From contig JAGYIV010000013.1 of NCBI GenBank assembly GCA_018402345.1, positions 1 to 60,078 of the forward strand: 60,078 nt of DNA, given 5' to 3'. The stretch comes from Terrimicrobiaceae bacterium. GTDB lineage: Bacteria; Verrucomicrobiota; Verrucomicrobiia; Chthoniobacterales; Terrimicrobiaceae. Below, in pieces: positions 1 to 8,768 of this stretch (its first letter is position 1; every line of letters begins with the position of its first letter). The notes beneath the pieces are model-generated. The model worked only from the letters and a program-made list of their open reading frames with translations. It did not search any database and was not told the origin of the DNA. The position numbers were made by a program, and so were the translations under genes.

Positions 1-87
1 CAATTCCGCAGCCATCTCCTCGGGGGCATCCGTTGGGCCCTCGGCCTGGAACCTGGCTCCGCCGAACCCAATCCCACAACCAACTGA
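1..87 (+). CDS. ThuA-like domain protein, C-terminal fragment (cut by window edge)
   Basis: The first 28 codons read in frame into a TGA at 85-87. The peptide contains HLLGGIRWALG, which is the usual last helix of ThuA-like (trehalose utilisation/glutamine amidotransferase-fold) proteins, where H-L-x-G-G-I-x-W-A-L-G closes the domain. The rest of the gene lies outside the window. An MFS transporter follows 33 bp later on the same strand, a common pairing in PVC sugar-utilisation loci. The family call rests on this short motif only. Confidence 0.5.
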   Translation, partial: QFRSHLLGGIRWALGLEPGSAEPNPTTN

Positions 88-119
88 ACCCCGCCGCAAA
101 GCCCTCGAATCATCCGGCC

Positions 120-1693
120 ATGAGCTCAAACCCCGACAAAAACCAGCAACTTTTCTGGGGTTGCTTCATCGCCCTCGTCACCACCTCGTTCGCCTTCATC
201 ACGAGGGCGTTCCTCGTGAACGACCCCTCGCTCTGGCCCGCAGACCTCGGCCTGGACAAGGTCAAAGCCCAGGAACTCTTCGGAGCGGGCATCTGGCCGT
301 TCGCCATCTCGATCATCCTCTTCAGCCTGGTCATCGACCGCGTGGGCTACCGGGCGGCGATGGTGTTCAGTTTTGTCTGCTATGCCGTCTACGCCGTGCT
401 CGCGCTCCAAGCCCACGCCGTTCTCCACCCTTCAGGCGCTCCGCTGGAGGGTGAGGCCCTTGCCGCCGCTCGCGCGTCCGCATGGAACTTGCTCTACGCG
501 GGGTCGATTATCCTCGGCCTGGGGAATGGCACCGTGGAGGCCTTCATCAATCCCGTCGTGGCCACTCTTTTCAACCGTGAGAAAACGAAATGGCTGAATA
601 TCCTCCACGCTGGCTGGCCGGCTGGACTTGTGGTTGGCGGCCTCATTTCGATCTTCCTCGGGGCGAAGGTCGCGGCCGATTGGCGCATTCTGGTCTATCT
701 CATTTCGATACCGGCCATCGTTTACATGCTCATGCTCCTTCGGGCGAAATTCCCGGTGAACGAACGTGTGGCCGCTGGCACCTCCTACCGCGAGATGCTC
801 GCCGAATTCGGCGTCCTCGGCGCGGCCCTCGCAGGATTCCTCGTCTTCAAGCAACTTGGCATGGTCTTCGGTTGGCCACAGGCGGTCACCTGGACCCTCC
901 TCATCGTCTCCGTCGCTGCCTACGGCCTCTATTGCCGCTCGCTGGGCCGCCCGATTCTGCTTTTCCTGTGCCTTATCATGATGCCGCTCGCCACCACCGA
1001 ACTGGGAACAGACGGCGCCATCTCGGGCATCATGGAAGAACCCCTCCATGCCATCGGCGCGAACCCACTCTGGGTATTGATCTACACATCGAGCATCATG
1101 ATGTGCCTTCGTTTTGTGGCAGGCCCGATTGTCCGCAAACTCACCCCGCTCGGCCTTCTCGCCGTGTGTGCCGTGCTGGCATCCGCCGGCCTGTTTTTAC
1201 TCTCAACAGCCCAAGGCCTCGCCTTCATCTTCTTCGCCGCGACCCTCTACGGCGTCGGCAAAACCTTCTTCTGGCCGACCATGCTGGGCGTCGTCGCCGA
1301 ACAAACCCCAAAGGCGGCGCGCTCACCCTCAATGCCATTGCAGGCATCGGCATGCTGACCGTCGGCATCCTCGGCGGCCCGCTCATCGGCGAAATGCAGG
1401 AACGCTCGATCGAATCCGCCATCGAGACCAAAACCCCCGGCGTCTACCAAACCGTCTCGAAATCCGATTCGTATTTCTTCGGAACCTACCGCGCCCTCGA
1501 CCCCGCGAAGCTCTCGGCCCTTCCAGAAACCCAATCGCAGGAAATCTCCAGCATCGCCAAAACCGCCCGCCAAGGCTCGCTGGCAAAAGTCATCGTCTTC
1601 CCCGCATTCATGCTCCTCTGCTACCTCGGCCTGATCGTGTGGTTCCGCTCCCGCGGTGGATACAAGGCGGTCAGCCTCTCGGCCAATCACTGA
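120..1693 (+). CDS. MFS sugar-type transporter, interrupted by one -1 frame break
   Basis: A polytopic inner-membrane protein of the major facilitator superfamily. The ATG at 120 (MSSNPDKN) is preferred over the in-frame ATG at 33, because 33-119 overlaps the end of the ThuA-like gene and encodes no membrane segment. The first frame runs to a stop at 1358. The expected C-terminal part (from GGALTLNAIAG to RGGYKAVSLSANH) continues in the -1 frame to 1693. The switch falls at 1307-1313, after TPK. Joined, the protein is about 524 residues with roughly 12 hydrophobic segments. The break may be a one-base loss in the AAAGG run (sequencing error or real mutation). A canonical slippery heptamer also sits exactly there. 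The substrate is unknown; the ThuA neighbour suggests a sugar or sugar derivative. Confidence 0.75.
1307..1313 (+). other. Slippery-type heptamer C CCA AAG at the MFS frame junction
   Basis: In the upstream reading frame the codons are CCA AAG, preceded by C. This fits the X XXY YYZ pattern required for a -1 ribosomal slip. After slipping, the next codon is GGC, which opens exactly the frame that encodes the rest of the transporter. A weak hairpin (ATGCC/GGCAT arms) lies about 17 bases downstream, and no upstream SD-like stimulator is visible. It may be coincidental with a one-base deletion. Confidence 0.3.
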
Positions 1694-1696
1694 TCC

Positions 1697-2545
1697 TTAC
1701 GCGCTCCAGTCGGGATCAGTGATCACGCGGCACCCCGCCGGAAGGAGCGCTGCGAACTCCGCGATTTCCTCGGGCGTCATGGTGAAGCACGCCGTCGAGA
1801 AGGCATCGGCTAATGGCGCCCTCGGGTGGACCACCCAGACATTTTCGAAGACTCGAGCCGCCGTGCCATCCGTGGGATTTACAATGTGGGCGCCCTGTTG
1901 CGAATTTCCCGACGCCGCAAGCGCGGAGGCGCGCAAGTGCAAACGCCTCGGGCCGGCCGAATGCGGGATGTCGATCGGCCAATCCATCGACCCCATGGCC
2001 AGAATCGTGCTCGCCCCGGAGGTCAGCAGCGCATCTCCGATTCCATGCACGGCGAGAATTTCTCCCATGCGCTCCAGCGCAAACCCCTTGCCGATCGCCC
2101 CAAGATCCAGCACACGCCCGGCTTCGAGGCATGTGACGAGTGGCCTGTGCCCATCGAGCGAAACGACCCCGCCCACTGTTCCAGTGGCTACGGAGCCCGA
2201 CTTCACCGCATCGATCATCGTGCCCGCGCAGGGATCGAACCGACCGCCTGTTGCAGCCGAAGCCTCGATCGCCAAGCGCAGGCAGCGGTCGCACTCGTCG
2301 CTGAGGAAGAGAGTTTCCCCGGCTTCCATCGCATTGATGCGGCTGATGTCGCTTCCCGGCACATAGCGGCTGAGCACCCCCTCAAGCTCCTCGAGTTTTT
2401 GAAACGCCTCGGAGACGGCGGAGTCCACAAGCGCTCGATCTCCGCCGGGCACGAAAATGCGAAAGGTCGTTTTCATCGCCTCCGAGGCATACCTCTGCAG
2501 CGAGGGATTCTCGAAAAACGGCACTACCTGATGCGCCGCGCTCAT
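1697..2545 (-). CDS. apbE: FAD:protein FMN transferase (ApbE family)
   Basis: 282 residues. ApbE proteins use Mg2+ and FAD to attach FMN covalently to a Thr/Ser of target flavoproteins such as Na+-NQR or Rnf subunits. The family signature LDLGAIGKGFALE is at about residues 146-158, and the late FSTACFTM segment matches the usual A-D-A-L/F-S-T-A block. No lipoprotein signal is present, unlike many ApbE proteins, so this may be a cytoplasmic form; an alternative start is Met24 (MKTTFRI). The ATG overlaps the stop of the upstream Agl23-like gene by four bases (ATGA), indicating translational coupling. It converges on the MFS gene with a 3-bp gap. Confidence 0.88.
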   Translation of the reverse strand: MSAAHQVVPFFENPSLQRYASEAMKTTFRIFVPGGDRALVDSAVSEAFQKLEELEGVLSRYVPGSDISRINAMEAGETLFLSDECDRCLRLAIEASAATGGRFDPCAGTMIDAVKSGSVATGTVGGVVSLDGHRPLVTCLEAGRVLDLGAIGKGFALERMGEILAVHGIGDALLTSGASTILAMGSMDWPIDIPHSAGPRRLHLRASALAASGNSQQGAHIVNPTDGTAARVFENVWVVHPRAPLADAFSTACFTMTPEEIAEFAALLPAGCRVITDPDWSA

Positions 2546-4026
2546 TGTGAGACCAATTCCTCTGCTCGGATGTCACGCCTCACAAACACTGTCACCGGCA
2601 CCTCGTGGCGCAGGCCTTGGAAAAAGGCATCATGCGTCGCGGCGAGGCGTTGACCGGATTCTTCAGCCATTTCCGGCATTGCGATCACGACGGCGTAGGT
2701 TTCGAGGTCTTCCGGCATCGTTTCGAAATAACCCGTGAGAATCGTGTCGCGCAAATACCAAGGAAGGGGCCAATAGCCATTGCCAAGAACAGCCATTCGT
2801 CCTTCTTGAAAAGCGGGTGAAATTTTCTTCAAGGCATGGAGACGATCCCGCAGTCGCTCGATGTCGGAGGAGGTTGGGGAATAAACCAAAGGATTCCGCG
2901 CGTCGTTCGGAAAACGAAAAAGGGCCGCGTAGGTCTGTTCGAGTTGGAAAAAAACGACGACTCCCGCCAGCACCAATCCGCGCCAGTTTTTCATCGTTGC
3001 CACACCCACGCCCGCGAGCAAACAGACCTGCATCCAAGAAATCACCATCAGCCACGGAGTTTTGTAGGAGATCGCGGAATACACAACGAACTGGACCCCG
3101 GCGGAAACAGCCAGCAATCGCAGAAAAGGATTCGCCCCGCGCCAAGCGGTCCATGCCCCCGCCAAAGCAAGCACTGCCACTCCCGCCTCGCTCCACCATT
3201 GGGGCGGGCGGTGTTTCGGAGCGATCAACAAATCCCAATAGTAAAGCAGCGGCTTCGCGTGCCCCGGATCCGTCGCGTAGCCCACATAGGTCGAAAAAAA
3301 GGAGAGCGGATTCCCATACGCTGCGAGCAAGACCGCAAGGAATGCCACCACCGAGAAAGCCGCAGCAATCCCAAGCTGGCGCAGGCTTTTCTGTGTTCCC
3401 GACACAAGCAGTCCGATCAACCACGAACAGGCCGCGATGGCGAAAGTTTCCTTCGTCGCAGCCATCAACCCAAGGGTGAGACCTCCACAAACCGCCGCGA
3501 GTCGCGATGGCGAAGTCATCCACCAAGCCAGACAAGCCAGGGTCGCCGCCGCGAAAAATGCCAGCAATGGTTCATGGATGAAGACCCGCGAATAAAAGCA
3601 GAGGAGGGGAGAGGTCGCTAAAAGCAGGCCACCCACAAGCGCACCCATTTCTCCCATCCATCGCCGCAGGAGAAGAGGCAGCAGAACGATCAGCGAACCA
3701 CACAGCGCTGCGACTCCACGCAGCGTCAGAATATCCAGATCCACAAAAGATTTTTCCCCAGCCAGACGCGCGCTCCAAGAGGCAAGCCAGGAAAGGGTAG
3801 GGCCATGAAAGTGCGACGGGTCAAAAAAATACCCGCGCCCCTCCAGTCGCTCGGCCGTGATTTTCGCTCCGACCGCCTCGTCAGCGTGCAGAGGAGCCTC
3901 GGACAAATCGAAAAATCGCAAGCCCACCCCGAGGAGAAAAACGGGAATCCAAATCAAGCGGAGAGGCGCGAGCGTCACTTTGACAGCCTGTGGTTGCTGG
4001 CTGAAATGGTCAATACGATCAAGCAC
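2542..4026 (-). CDS. Agl23-like (TIGR03663) polytopic membrane protein, glycosyltransferase 39-like
   Basis: 494 residues with about ten hydrophobic helices. The N-terminal DLSEAPLHADEAV and the FYSRVFIHEPLL segment are typical of the TIGR03663/Agl23 group, which is related to GT39 dolichyl-phosphate-mannose-type enzymes with acidic residues in the first periplasmic loop. The family is annotated as flippase-associated or glycosyltransferase-like, and its biochemistry is poorly defined. It is the first gene of a two-gene unit with apbE (4-bp overlap) and is transcribed away from the small membrane-protein genes to the right. Confidence 0.75.
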   Translation of the reverse strand: MLDRIDHFSQQPQAVKVTLAPLRLIWIPVFLLGVGLRFFDLSEAPLHADEAVGAKITAERLEGRGYFFDPSHFHGPTLSWLASWSARLAGEKSFVDLDILTLRGVAALCGSLIVLLPLLLRRWMGEMGALVGGLLLATSPLLCFYSRVFIHEPLLAFFAAATLACLAWWMTSPSRLAAVCGGLTLGLMAATKETFAIAACSWLIGLLVSGTQKSLRQLGIAAAFSVVAFLAVLLAAYGNPLSFFSTYVGYATDPGHAKPLLYYWDLLIAPKHRPPQWWSEAGVAVLALAGAWTAWRGANPFLRLLAVSAGVQFVVYSAISYKTPWLMVISWMQVCLLAGVGVATMKNWRGLVLAGVVVFFQLEQTYAALFRFPNDARNPLVYSPTSSDIERLRDRLHALKKISPAFQEGRMAVLGNGYWPLPWYLRDTILTGYFETMPEDLETYAVVIAMPEMAEESGQRLAATHDAFFQGLRHEVPVTVFVRRDIRAEELVSQ

Positions 4027-4357
4027 AGCTCCACAGCCGTGGGCGTCGGTTTTTCCTCAACGCTCGCAGCCTCCCAAAAAAACCGAGATCAGGCGCTACC
4101 GCGCCACTTTCCAAACGCCCAAACTCAAGTGGATTTTGGTTATTACCCCAGCTGACACCCTCGAAGCCTTCGTGGCTGCCGCCTCCCGGGCGCCAACGAG
4201 ACCTTTTACGAAACAAAGCGCAATAATTCTCATTGACATCGACAACGCCCCCTACTGAAGTCAATTTTCCTCCTCCCCAGAACCCATAATAAAAAAATAT
4301 ATTATAATAGAATCCCCCTCCGGAAGCCCTCTGTGATCGCTGACACAAGGCAACAAC
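4027..4357. other. Divergent intergenic region, AT-rich centre
   Basis: 331 bp between two divergently transcribed genes. A very AT-rich stretch at 4287-4310 contains TATAAT at 4303-4308 and an overlapping TATAAT on the other strand at 4306-4301, so it may carry -10 elements for either direction. No well-spaced TTGACA was found for either. No coding potential is apparent. Confidence 0.35.
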
Positions 4358-4783
4358 ATGAAACAAAAACGCATCCTCATCCTCGCTGTTCTTTCGGAGT
4401 GGCTCCTTATTGCTATGGCTGTGACTGCGGCATTTTCGCTTGAGTCCAGCTTTCCCGAGCCACTACAAGCGTATCTCGCGGAGGAGGCGAAAAGAGACAC
4501 CACCTCATGGGAGTGGGCTCTCACGGGAATAGACATAGCCAATTTCGTTCTGAACTTTGTGAGCAGTATTGGGCTTTTATTCCTACGTTCGTGGGCACGC
4601 ATCCTTTATACTGTCACCCTGCTCCTGAGCAGTATACTCTGGCTTTTTTTTGACGGCCCGACGATCCATTCAAGCATTGACGGCCTTTTCAGTGATTTAT
4701 CGCTAATTGCAGCGGGGTTTCTCATTTGTTTGATCTGGTTTTCCGGATTGGCTCCCTGCTTTAACAAACATGAAAACCCATGA
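4358..4783 (+). CDS. Small integral membrane protein of unknown function
   Basis: 141 residues, start ATG (MKQKRILI), with four probable membrane helices at about 5-27, 58-77, 80-98 and 108-132. A charged loop (EEAKRDTT) lies between the first two. No family is recognised. It lies about 50 bp downstream of the AT-rich promoter-like stretch. Directly after its stop the DNA reads AAGCCGACCAAGG, resembling the start of the hairpin repeat seen at 23486 and 25120. Confidence 0.55.
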   Translation: MKQKRILILAVLSEWLLIAMAVTAAFSLESSFPEPLQAYLAEEAKRDTTSWEWALTGIDIANFVLNFVSSIGLLFLRSWARILYTVTLLLSSILWLFFDGPTIHSSIDGLFSDLSLIAAGFLICLIWFSGLAPCFNKHENP

Positions 4784-4910
4784 AGCCGACCAAGGCGGCG
4801 CGCCCTACGCCCGCCCGCGCCATGCGGGACTGATTGCGCGTTCCGCTCGCGTCACCCGTCGCGCCATAGGCGATCGTGGGTGATCTTGGACACCAGTCAT
4901 CACAACGCAC

Positions 4911-5276
4911 ATGGGAACACTCACCATCATTGTATTTGCTTGGATCTTACAGACCATTGTTGCGGCAGTGCCCACAGCTCTGGTTGTCTTCTTTGCACGG
5001 CGTCGAGTGCACTGGAACGCATGGGAGTTGCTGGCGTTTTTTCTGCCATTTCTGGTTTGGACGCTCTTGATGTTCTCCGATTTGTCCACTGGCCGGAAAA
5101 GTCTGGCGAATCTTACAGAGGCGGCTGGTCTCGGCATTGCCATTAGCGCTGCGGCGATCGTGCGTGCTGTTTACGGGTCGCGTTTGAAAGAGCCACGCTT
5201 TGCTTGGGTGCTGATTGGTGTCTTGTGCATCGTCGCCGCGGGCCTTTTCTTTTTCGTTCCTGCGTTACCAGAATGA
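4911..5276 (+). CDS. Small membrane protein of unknown function
   Basis: 121 residues starting MGTLTIIVFAWIL, with four hydrophobic segments (about 3-26, 38-57, 69-87, 97-117) and a short RRRVHW loop. No known family is recognised. Codons from about residue 66 to the stop are duplicated at 7443-7613, showing that this gene, or a relative of it, took part in a local rearrangement. The larger duplicated block also includes 26 bp beyond the stop. Confidence 0.5.
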   Translation: MGTLTIIVFAWILQTIVAAVPTALVVFFARRRVHWNAWELLAFFLPFLVWTLLMFSDLSTGRKSLANLTEAAGLGIAISAAAIVRAVYGSRLKEPRFAWVLIGVLCIVAAGLFFFVPALPE

Positions 5277-5302
5277 GCATGCCCCCTTCTTTTGCGCGGC
5301 TA
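5106..5302 (+). repeat. 197-bp direct repeat, copy 1 (partner 7443-7639)
   Basis: Ungapped match to 7443-7639 at a constant offset of 2337 bp with only a handful of substitutions. It covers the 3' half of the small membrane-protein gene and 26 bp beyond its stop. The two copies bracket the first sulfatase gene. Confidence 0.9.
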
Positions 5303-5304
5303 TG

Positions 5305-5459
5305 CTGTCGTCTTTGCACCTAAAAGAGAGGGGGGCACAGGCGTCCCGCCTGTGTGAGGCGCATGGTGCCGTGGTTCCTAAGTGGCCGTCGTGTGAAAGA
5401 ACGCCAGTCTCTGCACGGCCGAGAAGGCCATGCCCCCTTCTTTCTCGCGCGGCCGCCCT
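5305..5459 (-). repeat. Multi-hairpin dispersed repeat, family A copy 1 (inverted relative to 22355-22498)
   Basis: The reverse complement of this block aligns along its length with 22355-22498, with a few small gaps. It contains a perfect hairpin with arms CACAGGCG and CGCCTGTG around TCC, and a GGCC/GGCC hairpin around GAGAA. It is non-coding: the frames differ between copies and no product is conserved. Confidence 0.85.
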
Positions 5460-5591
5460 TTTTTCCGGTTGCGAGGTTTGCAAAACAACGAACACTCATT
5501 TGCGCCAAGTCCTTGAAGTCGCCCGCAACAAAGCGCAATAAAATTATTGAATCTGTCGAAGAATGAGATTAGAATCCGCCACCCAAACTCC

Positions 5592-7115
5592 ATGGAAGAA
5601 CCATGCCAACGCATATCCTTCCCCTGCGTAGTGACACGCTCGGAAGTTGAAGTCACAAACGAACCGCGCGCTGCGAAAACGCTTCCCGCTTTCCCCCAGG
5701 GCAGGAAAGTCGCCGCCCTGCTCGCGGCGGCCCTGACCCTGCCTGTCTTCCTCGCGGGCGCCGAAGCGCCGCGACCTCCCAACGTTTTGCTGATTGCGGT
5801 GGATGACTTGAACACCGACGTCGGTTTCCTTGGCGTCTCCCACGCCCAAACTCCGGAAATGGACCGCCTCGCCTCCCGATCCACCATTTTTGAGAATGCA
5901 CACTGCCAGGCCCCGATTTGCGGACCTTCGCGCAACAGCTTTCTCACCGGTCGACACCCGCATCGCACCGGTCTTTATTCGCTCGAACCGCTCTATAGTG
6001 ACGTCGAAGAACTGCGGGACGTTCCCACGTTTCCGCAATGGTTCCGCGAAAGGGGCTACCGCAGTGTCATGCTGGGAAAAATTTTCCACTCCAGACCCGA
6101 CCGGCGAGCGGCGGACGGAATCTTCGGGGGCTATAACTTCGGCCCCTTCCCGGAGAAGCCGATAGAGCTTCCGGAGAAGAATCCGTTTCACCCCTTTTAT
6201 GATTTTGGAGCCTTTCTTGAGGATCAAGAAACCACCGATTACCGCTTGGCCAACGATGCCATTCGCGAAATGCGCAAACTCGCCGGGGGACCGCAGCCCT
6301 TTTTCCTTTCGGTTGGTTTCATACGACCGCATTGTCCATATTACGCTCCGCAGCGTTGGTTCGATCTTCACCCGATTGAGTCGATCCCCCCCTACCAGGA
6401 CCAGACAGCCGACCTGGCCGACCTGCCGGCCTACGCCAAACAACTTATCCCCAATGAAGGCAAGTTTCATCGGTTCCTTCTGGAAGAGGATCGGGCCCGG
6501 CGCCTTCTCCAATCCTATCGGGCATCGATCAGCTACGCTGATCATTGCATCGGCATGTTACTTGCTGCCCTGCGCGAAGCCGGGCTTGAGGAAAATACCG
6601 TGGTGGTGCTGTTTGGCGACCACGGTTTGCAGAATGGCCGCAAGAACCAGTGGTTCAAGCGCACCCTGTGGGAGGCCAGCACCCGCGTTCCGCTGTTGGT
6701 GAGCCTTCCCGGCCAGCAGCAAGCTCGCCGCGTGGCGGCTCCGGTCGGGCTGATCGATCTTTTTCCCACCCTTTGCGAAGTCGCCGGCATGCCGCAACCC
6801 GACGGCCTTGACGGGCTCTCGCTTCTCGGCCTGCTCGATGGAAGCGACCAGGGTGCCGGACGGCCTCCCGCCCTTACTTCCCATGGCCCCGGCAATTTCG
6901 CCGTGCGCGACGACCGCTGGCGCTATATTCGCTACGCCGACGGCTCCGAGGAGCTTTATGACCATGCCAGCGATCCCGATGAACTCCGCAACCTTGCCGG
7001 GGAGCCCGCCCTGGCCGCCGAAAAGAGCCGCCTCGGTGCCTTTATACCATCGATATGGAGTGACTTCGCGCCCGGCAGCAAGGATCTTGGAAGTTCCGCT
7101 TTCCCTGGAAAATGA
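5592..7115 (+). CDS. Sulfatase, iduronate-2-sulfatase-like
   Basis: Type I sulfatase (alkaline phosphatase superfamily). The N-terminal metal site is NVLLIAVDDLN. The C-G-P-S-R motif at about residue 110 carries the cysteine that a formylglycine-generating enzyme must oxidise. GRHPHRTGLY and LFGDHGLQNGRKNQW follow as in iduronate-2-sulfatase relatives. The hydrophobic segment (KVAALLAAALTLPVFLAGAEA) indicates export. ATG 5592 leaves a long n-region, and a GTG at 5631 would give a more normal signal peptide, so the start is uncertain. The 3' end is intact. The gene lies between the two direct repeat copies at 5106 and 7443. The substrate class is inferred from motif similarity only. Confidence 0.88.
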   Translation: MEEPCQRISFPCVVTRSEVEVTNEPRAAKTLPAFPQGRKVAALLAAALTLPVFLAGAEAPRPPNVLLIAVDDLNTDVGFLGVSHAQTPEMDRLASRSTIFENAHCQAPICGPSRNSFLTGRHPHRTGLYSLEPLYSDVEELRDVPTFPQWFRERGYRSVMLGKIFHSRPDRRAADGIFGGYNFGPFPEKPIELPEKNPFHPFYDFGAFLEDQETTDYRLANDAIREMRKLAGGPQPFFLSVGFIRPHCPYYAPQRWFDLHPIESIPPYQDQTADLADLPAYAKQLIPNEGKFHRFLLEEDRARRLLQSYRASISYADHCIGMLLAALREAGLEENTVVVLFGDHGLQNGRKNQWFKRTLWEASTRVPLLVSLPGQQQARRVAAPVGLIDLFPTLCEVAGMPQPDGLDGLSLLGLLDGSDQGAGRPPALTSHGPGNFAVRDDRWRYIRYADGSEELYDHASDPDELRNLAGEPALAAEKSRLGAFIPSIWSDFAPGSKDLGSSAFPGK

Positions 7116-7442
7116 TGCCGCAACATGGCGAAACATACTATTAGCAATCCCAATACTTGGTTTTTTCTTGAACATCGCTTCCTGAAAAAGGCATCTGCTA
7201 AATTTGCCACAACACCCAGAAACGTTCCAACGCACCAATAAATTTAGCCCCCAATCATAAAAATAGATGCAATCGACCATGAAACCCTCTTCCCCTCATT
7301 GGTCCCGTCGTGCGCTCTGCTGTGTTCTTTCGAGCCTTTCAGGCAAGTTGCTTTGCCAACAAGGTCTTTGTCGTGGGAGACACTGACATTCCGGCAAGTT
7401 CCGCCTTTTTATTCCTGGAATCCCTGACCGGACCGAGCCTGA
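7116..7442. other. Intergenic region with a short orphan signal-peptide-like ORF
   Basis: AT-rich 3' flank of the sulfatase, then an ATG at 7279 opening 35 codons (MKPSSPHWSRRALC...) that end at 7386. The start looks like the n- and h-region of an exported protein whose body is missing. This fits a truncated gene left by the event that created the 7443 repeat, but it is too short to assign. Confidence 0.3.
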
Positions 7443-7613
7443 GCGAATCTTACAGAGGCGGCCGGTCTCGGCATTGCCATTAGCGGTGCGGCGATCGTGC
7501 GTGCTGTTTACGGGTCGCGTGTGAAAGATCCACGCTTTGCTTGGGTGCTGATTGGTGTCTTGTGCATCGTCGCCGCGGGCCTTTTCTTTTTCGTTCCTGC
7601 GTTACCAGAATGA
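7443..7613 (+). pseudogene. 3' fragment of the small membrane-protein gene (second copy)
   Basis: Reads in frame as the last 56 residues of the protein at 4911-5276 (from ANLTEAAGLG to FFFVPALPE and the TGA), with three amino-acid differences. There is no start or 5' half, so this is a truncated duplicate. The duplication continues to 7639, touching the stop codon of the convergent LacI-type gene. Confidence 0.85.
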
Positions 7614-7636
7614 GCATGCCCCCTTCTTTCGCACGG

Positions 7637-8707
7637 CTACCCTTTTTTTCCGGCAGCGGCAGCGGTTTGGGGCGGGGGTGCGGTGCTTGCCCGGATGACA
7701 AGTTCCCCCTTGATGACCAGCGTTTCGTCATCGCCCCATGTGTCGATGCGGCGGTGGACGAGGCCTGCGGCGGCGTAACCGATCTTTTCGTAGGAGACGC
7801 TCGCCACGGTGAGGGCGGGATTCGAGTAGGCGCAAAGTAGGCTGTCGTCGAAACAAATCACGGACAAGTCAGCTGGCACAGCCAAGCCCATCTCTTGGGC
7901 GGCATAAATCGCCGAAATTCCCTGCTCGGCACTCATGGCCAGCAGGGCTGTCGGACGCTGGGGGCGCTTGAGAAGCTGCGCGGTGGCTTCGCGGGAGAAT
8001 TCGAAGTCGCAGGTCGTGGGGTTGGCGAGCGCGCTTAAGGTAATGGTGGCCGGCTCGGCTCCCTCCATGGCGGCAAGGAAGGCCTCGCGGCGCTCAACGC
8101 CGGCATGGAAGTGCTCCGAGAGACTGTCGAGCAGGGCGATGCGGCGATGCCCGATCTGACGCAGAAATTCCACAGCCTGGCGGGTCAACTGGCTGTTGTT
8201 GCCGCTCACCAAACTTCCGGCACCCTCCGGCGGGGCCGTGGCCACACAGGCGTAGGGAAAATGTTCCTGGTTGAACCGATTCAAATACCGCCCGTCCTCA
8301 CTGGCATTGATAACGACCGCACCGCTGACCCCGCGCCGCCCCAGCACCCGGCAGAGGTCACCCGTGTTCAGTCGGTCGGCATCCGCTCCGAAAACAGAAA
8401 GTTCCAAATCATACTGGGTGCAATACTGCCACATCCCATCCATGATTGCCTCGACGAAGCTGGAAAAGAGCCCCTTTTGACCCGGCGCAGTCTGGATGAG
8501 AGCACAGATGTTCGAGATGCGGGACTCAAAAACCCGCAACTTGAAGCCGAGTTTGGCGGCGTGCTTGCGGACTATCTCCCGTGTGTCAGCACCGATATCC
8601 GGCTGGTTGCGCAGGGCTCGGCTCACCGTGCTCGGACTGAACCCGGTTTCTGATGCGATCTGGTAAATCGACACCTTGGGCTGAGTGGGTTTGCGGAGTT
8701 TCGGCAT
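7637..8707 (-). CDS. LacI-family transcriptional regulator
   Basis: 356 residues. The N-terminal helix-turn-helix (about 12-33: VSIYQIASETGFSPSTVSRAL) has the usual LacI hinge-side continuation. It is followed by a periplasmic-binding-protein-like sensor domain (CALIQTAPG, GAVVINASE, GHRRIALLD, ICFDDS). These regulators usually respond to a sugar and control a neighbouring catabolic operon. A perfect dyad lies 17-33 bp upstream of the ATG, suggesting autoregulation. An IS element now separates it from the divergently oriented sulfatase at 10394, so its original target may have been disconnected. The stop codon lies at the edge of the 7443-7639 repeat. Confidence 0.93.
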   Translation of the reverse strand: MPKLRKPTQPKVSIYQIASETGFSPSTVSRALRNQPDIGADTREIVRKHAAKLGFKLRVFESRISNICALIQTAPGQKGLFSSFVEAIMDGMWQYCTQYDLELSVFGADADRLNTGDLCRVLGRRGVSGAVVINASEDGRYLNRFNQEHFPYACVATAPPEGAGSLVSGNNSQLTRQAVEFLRQIGHRRIALLDSLSEHFHAGVERREAFLAAMEGAEPATITLSALANPTTCDFEFSREATAQLLKRPQRPTALLAMSAEQGISAIYAAQEMGLAVPADLSVICFDDSLLCAYSNPALTVASVSYEKIGYAAAGLVHRRIDTWGDDETLVIKGELVIRASTAPPPQTAAAAGKKG

Positions 8708-8723
8708 CTGGATACTCTATCTC

Positions 8724-8740
8724 AGTTTCATGGTGAAACT
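8724..8740. promoter_or_regulatory. Probable LacI-type operator (perfect dyad)
   Basis: Arms AGTTTCA (8724-8730) and TGAAACT (8734-8740) around TGG form a perfect inverted repeat 17 bp upstream of the regulator's start codon. TGAAAC/GTTTCA half-sites are typical of LacI-family operators, but the odd 3-base centre is less usual. No second copy was found elsewhere in the window. Confidence 0.5.
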
Positions 8741-8768
8741 TCAATCCATCCTCGCGATGAATTTTTCC

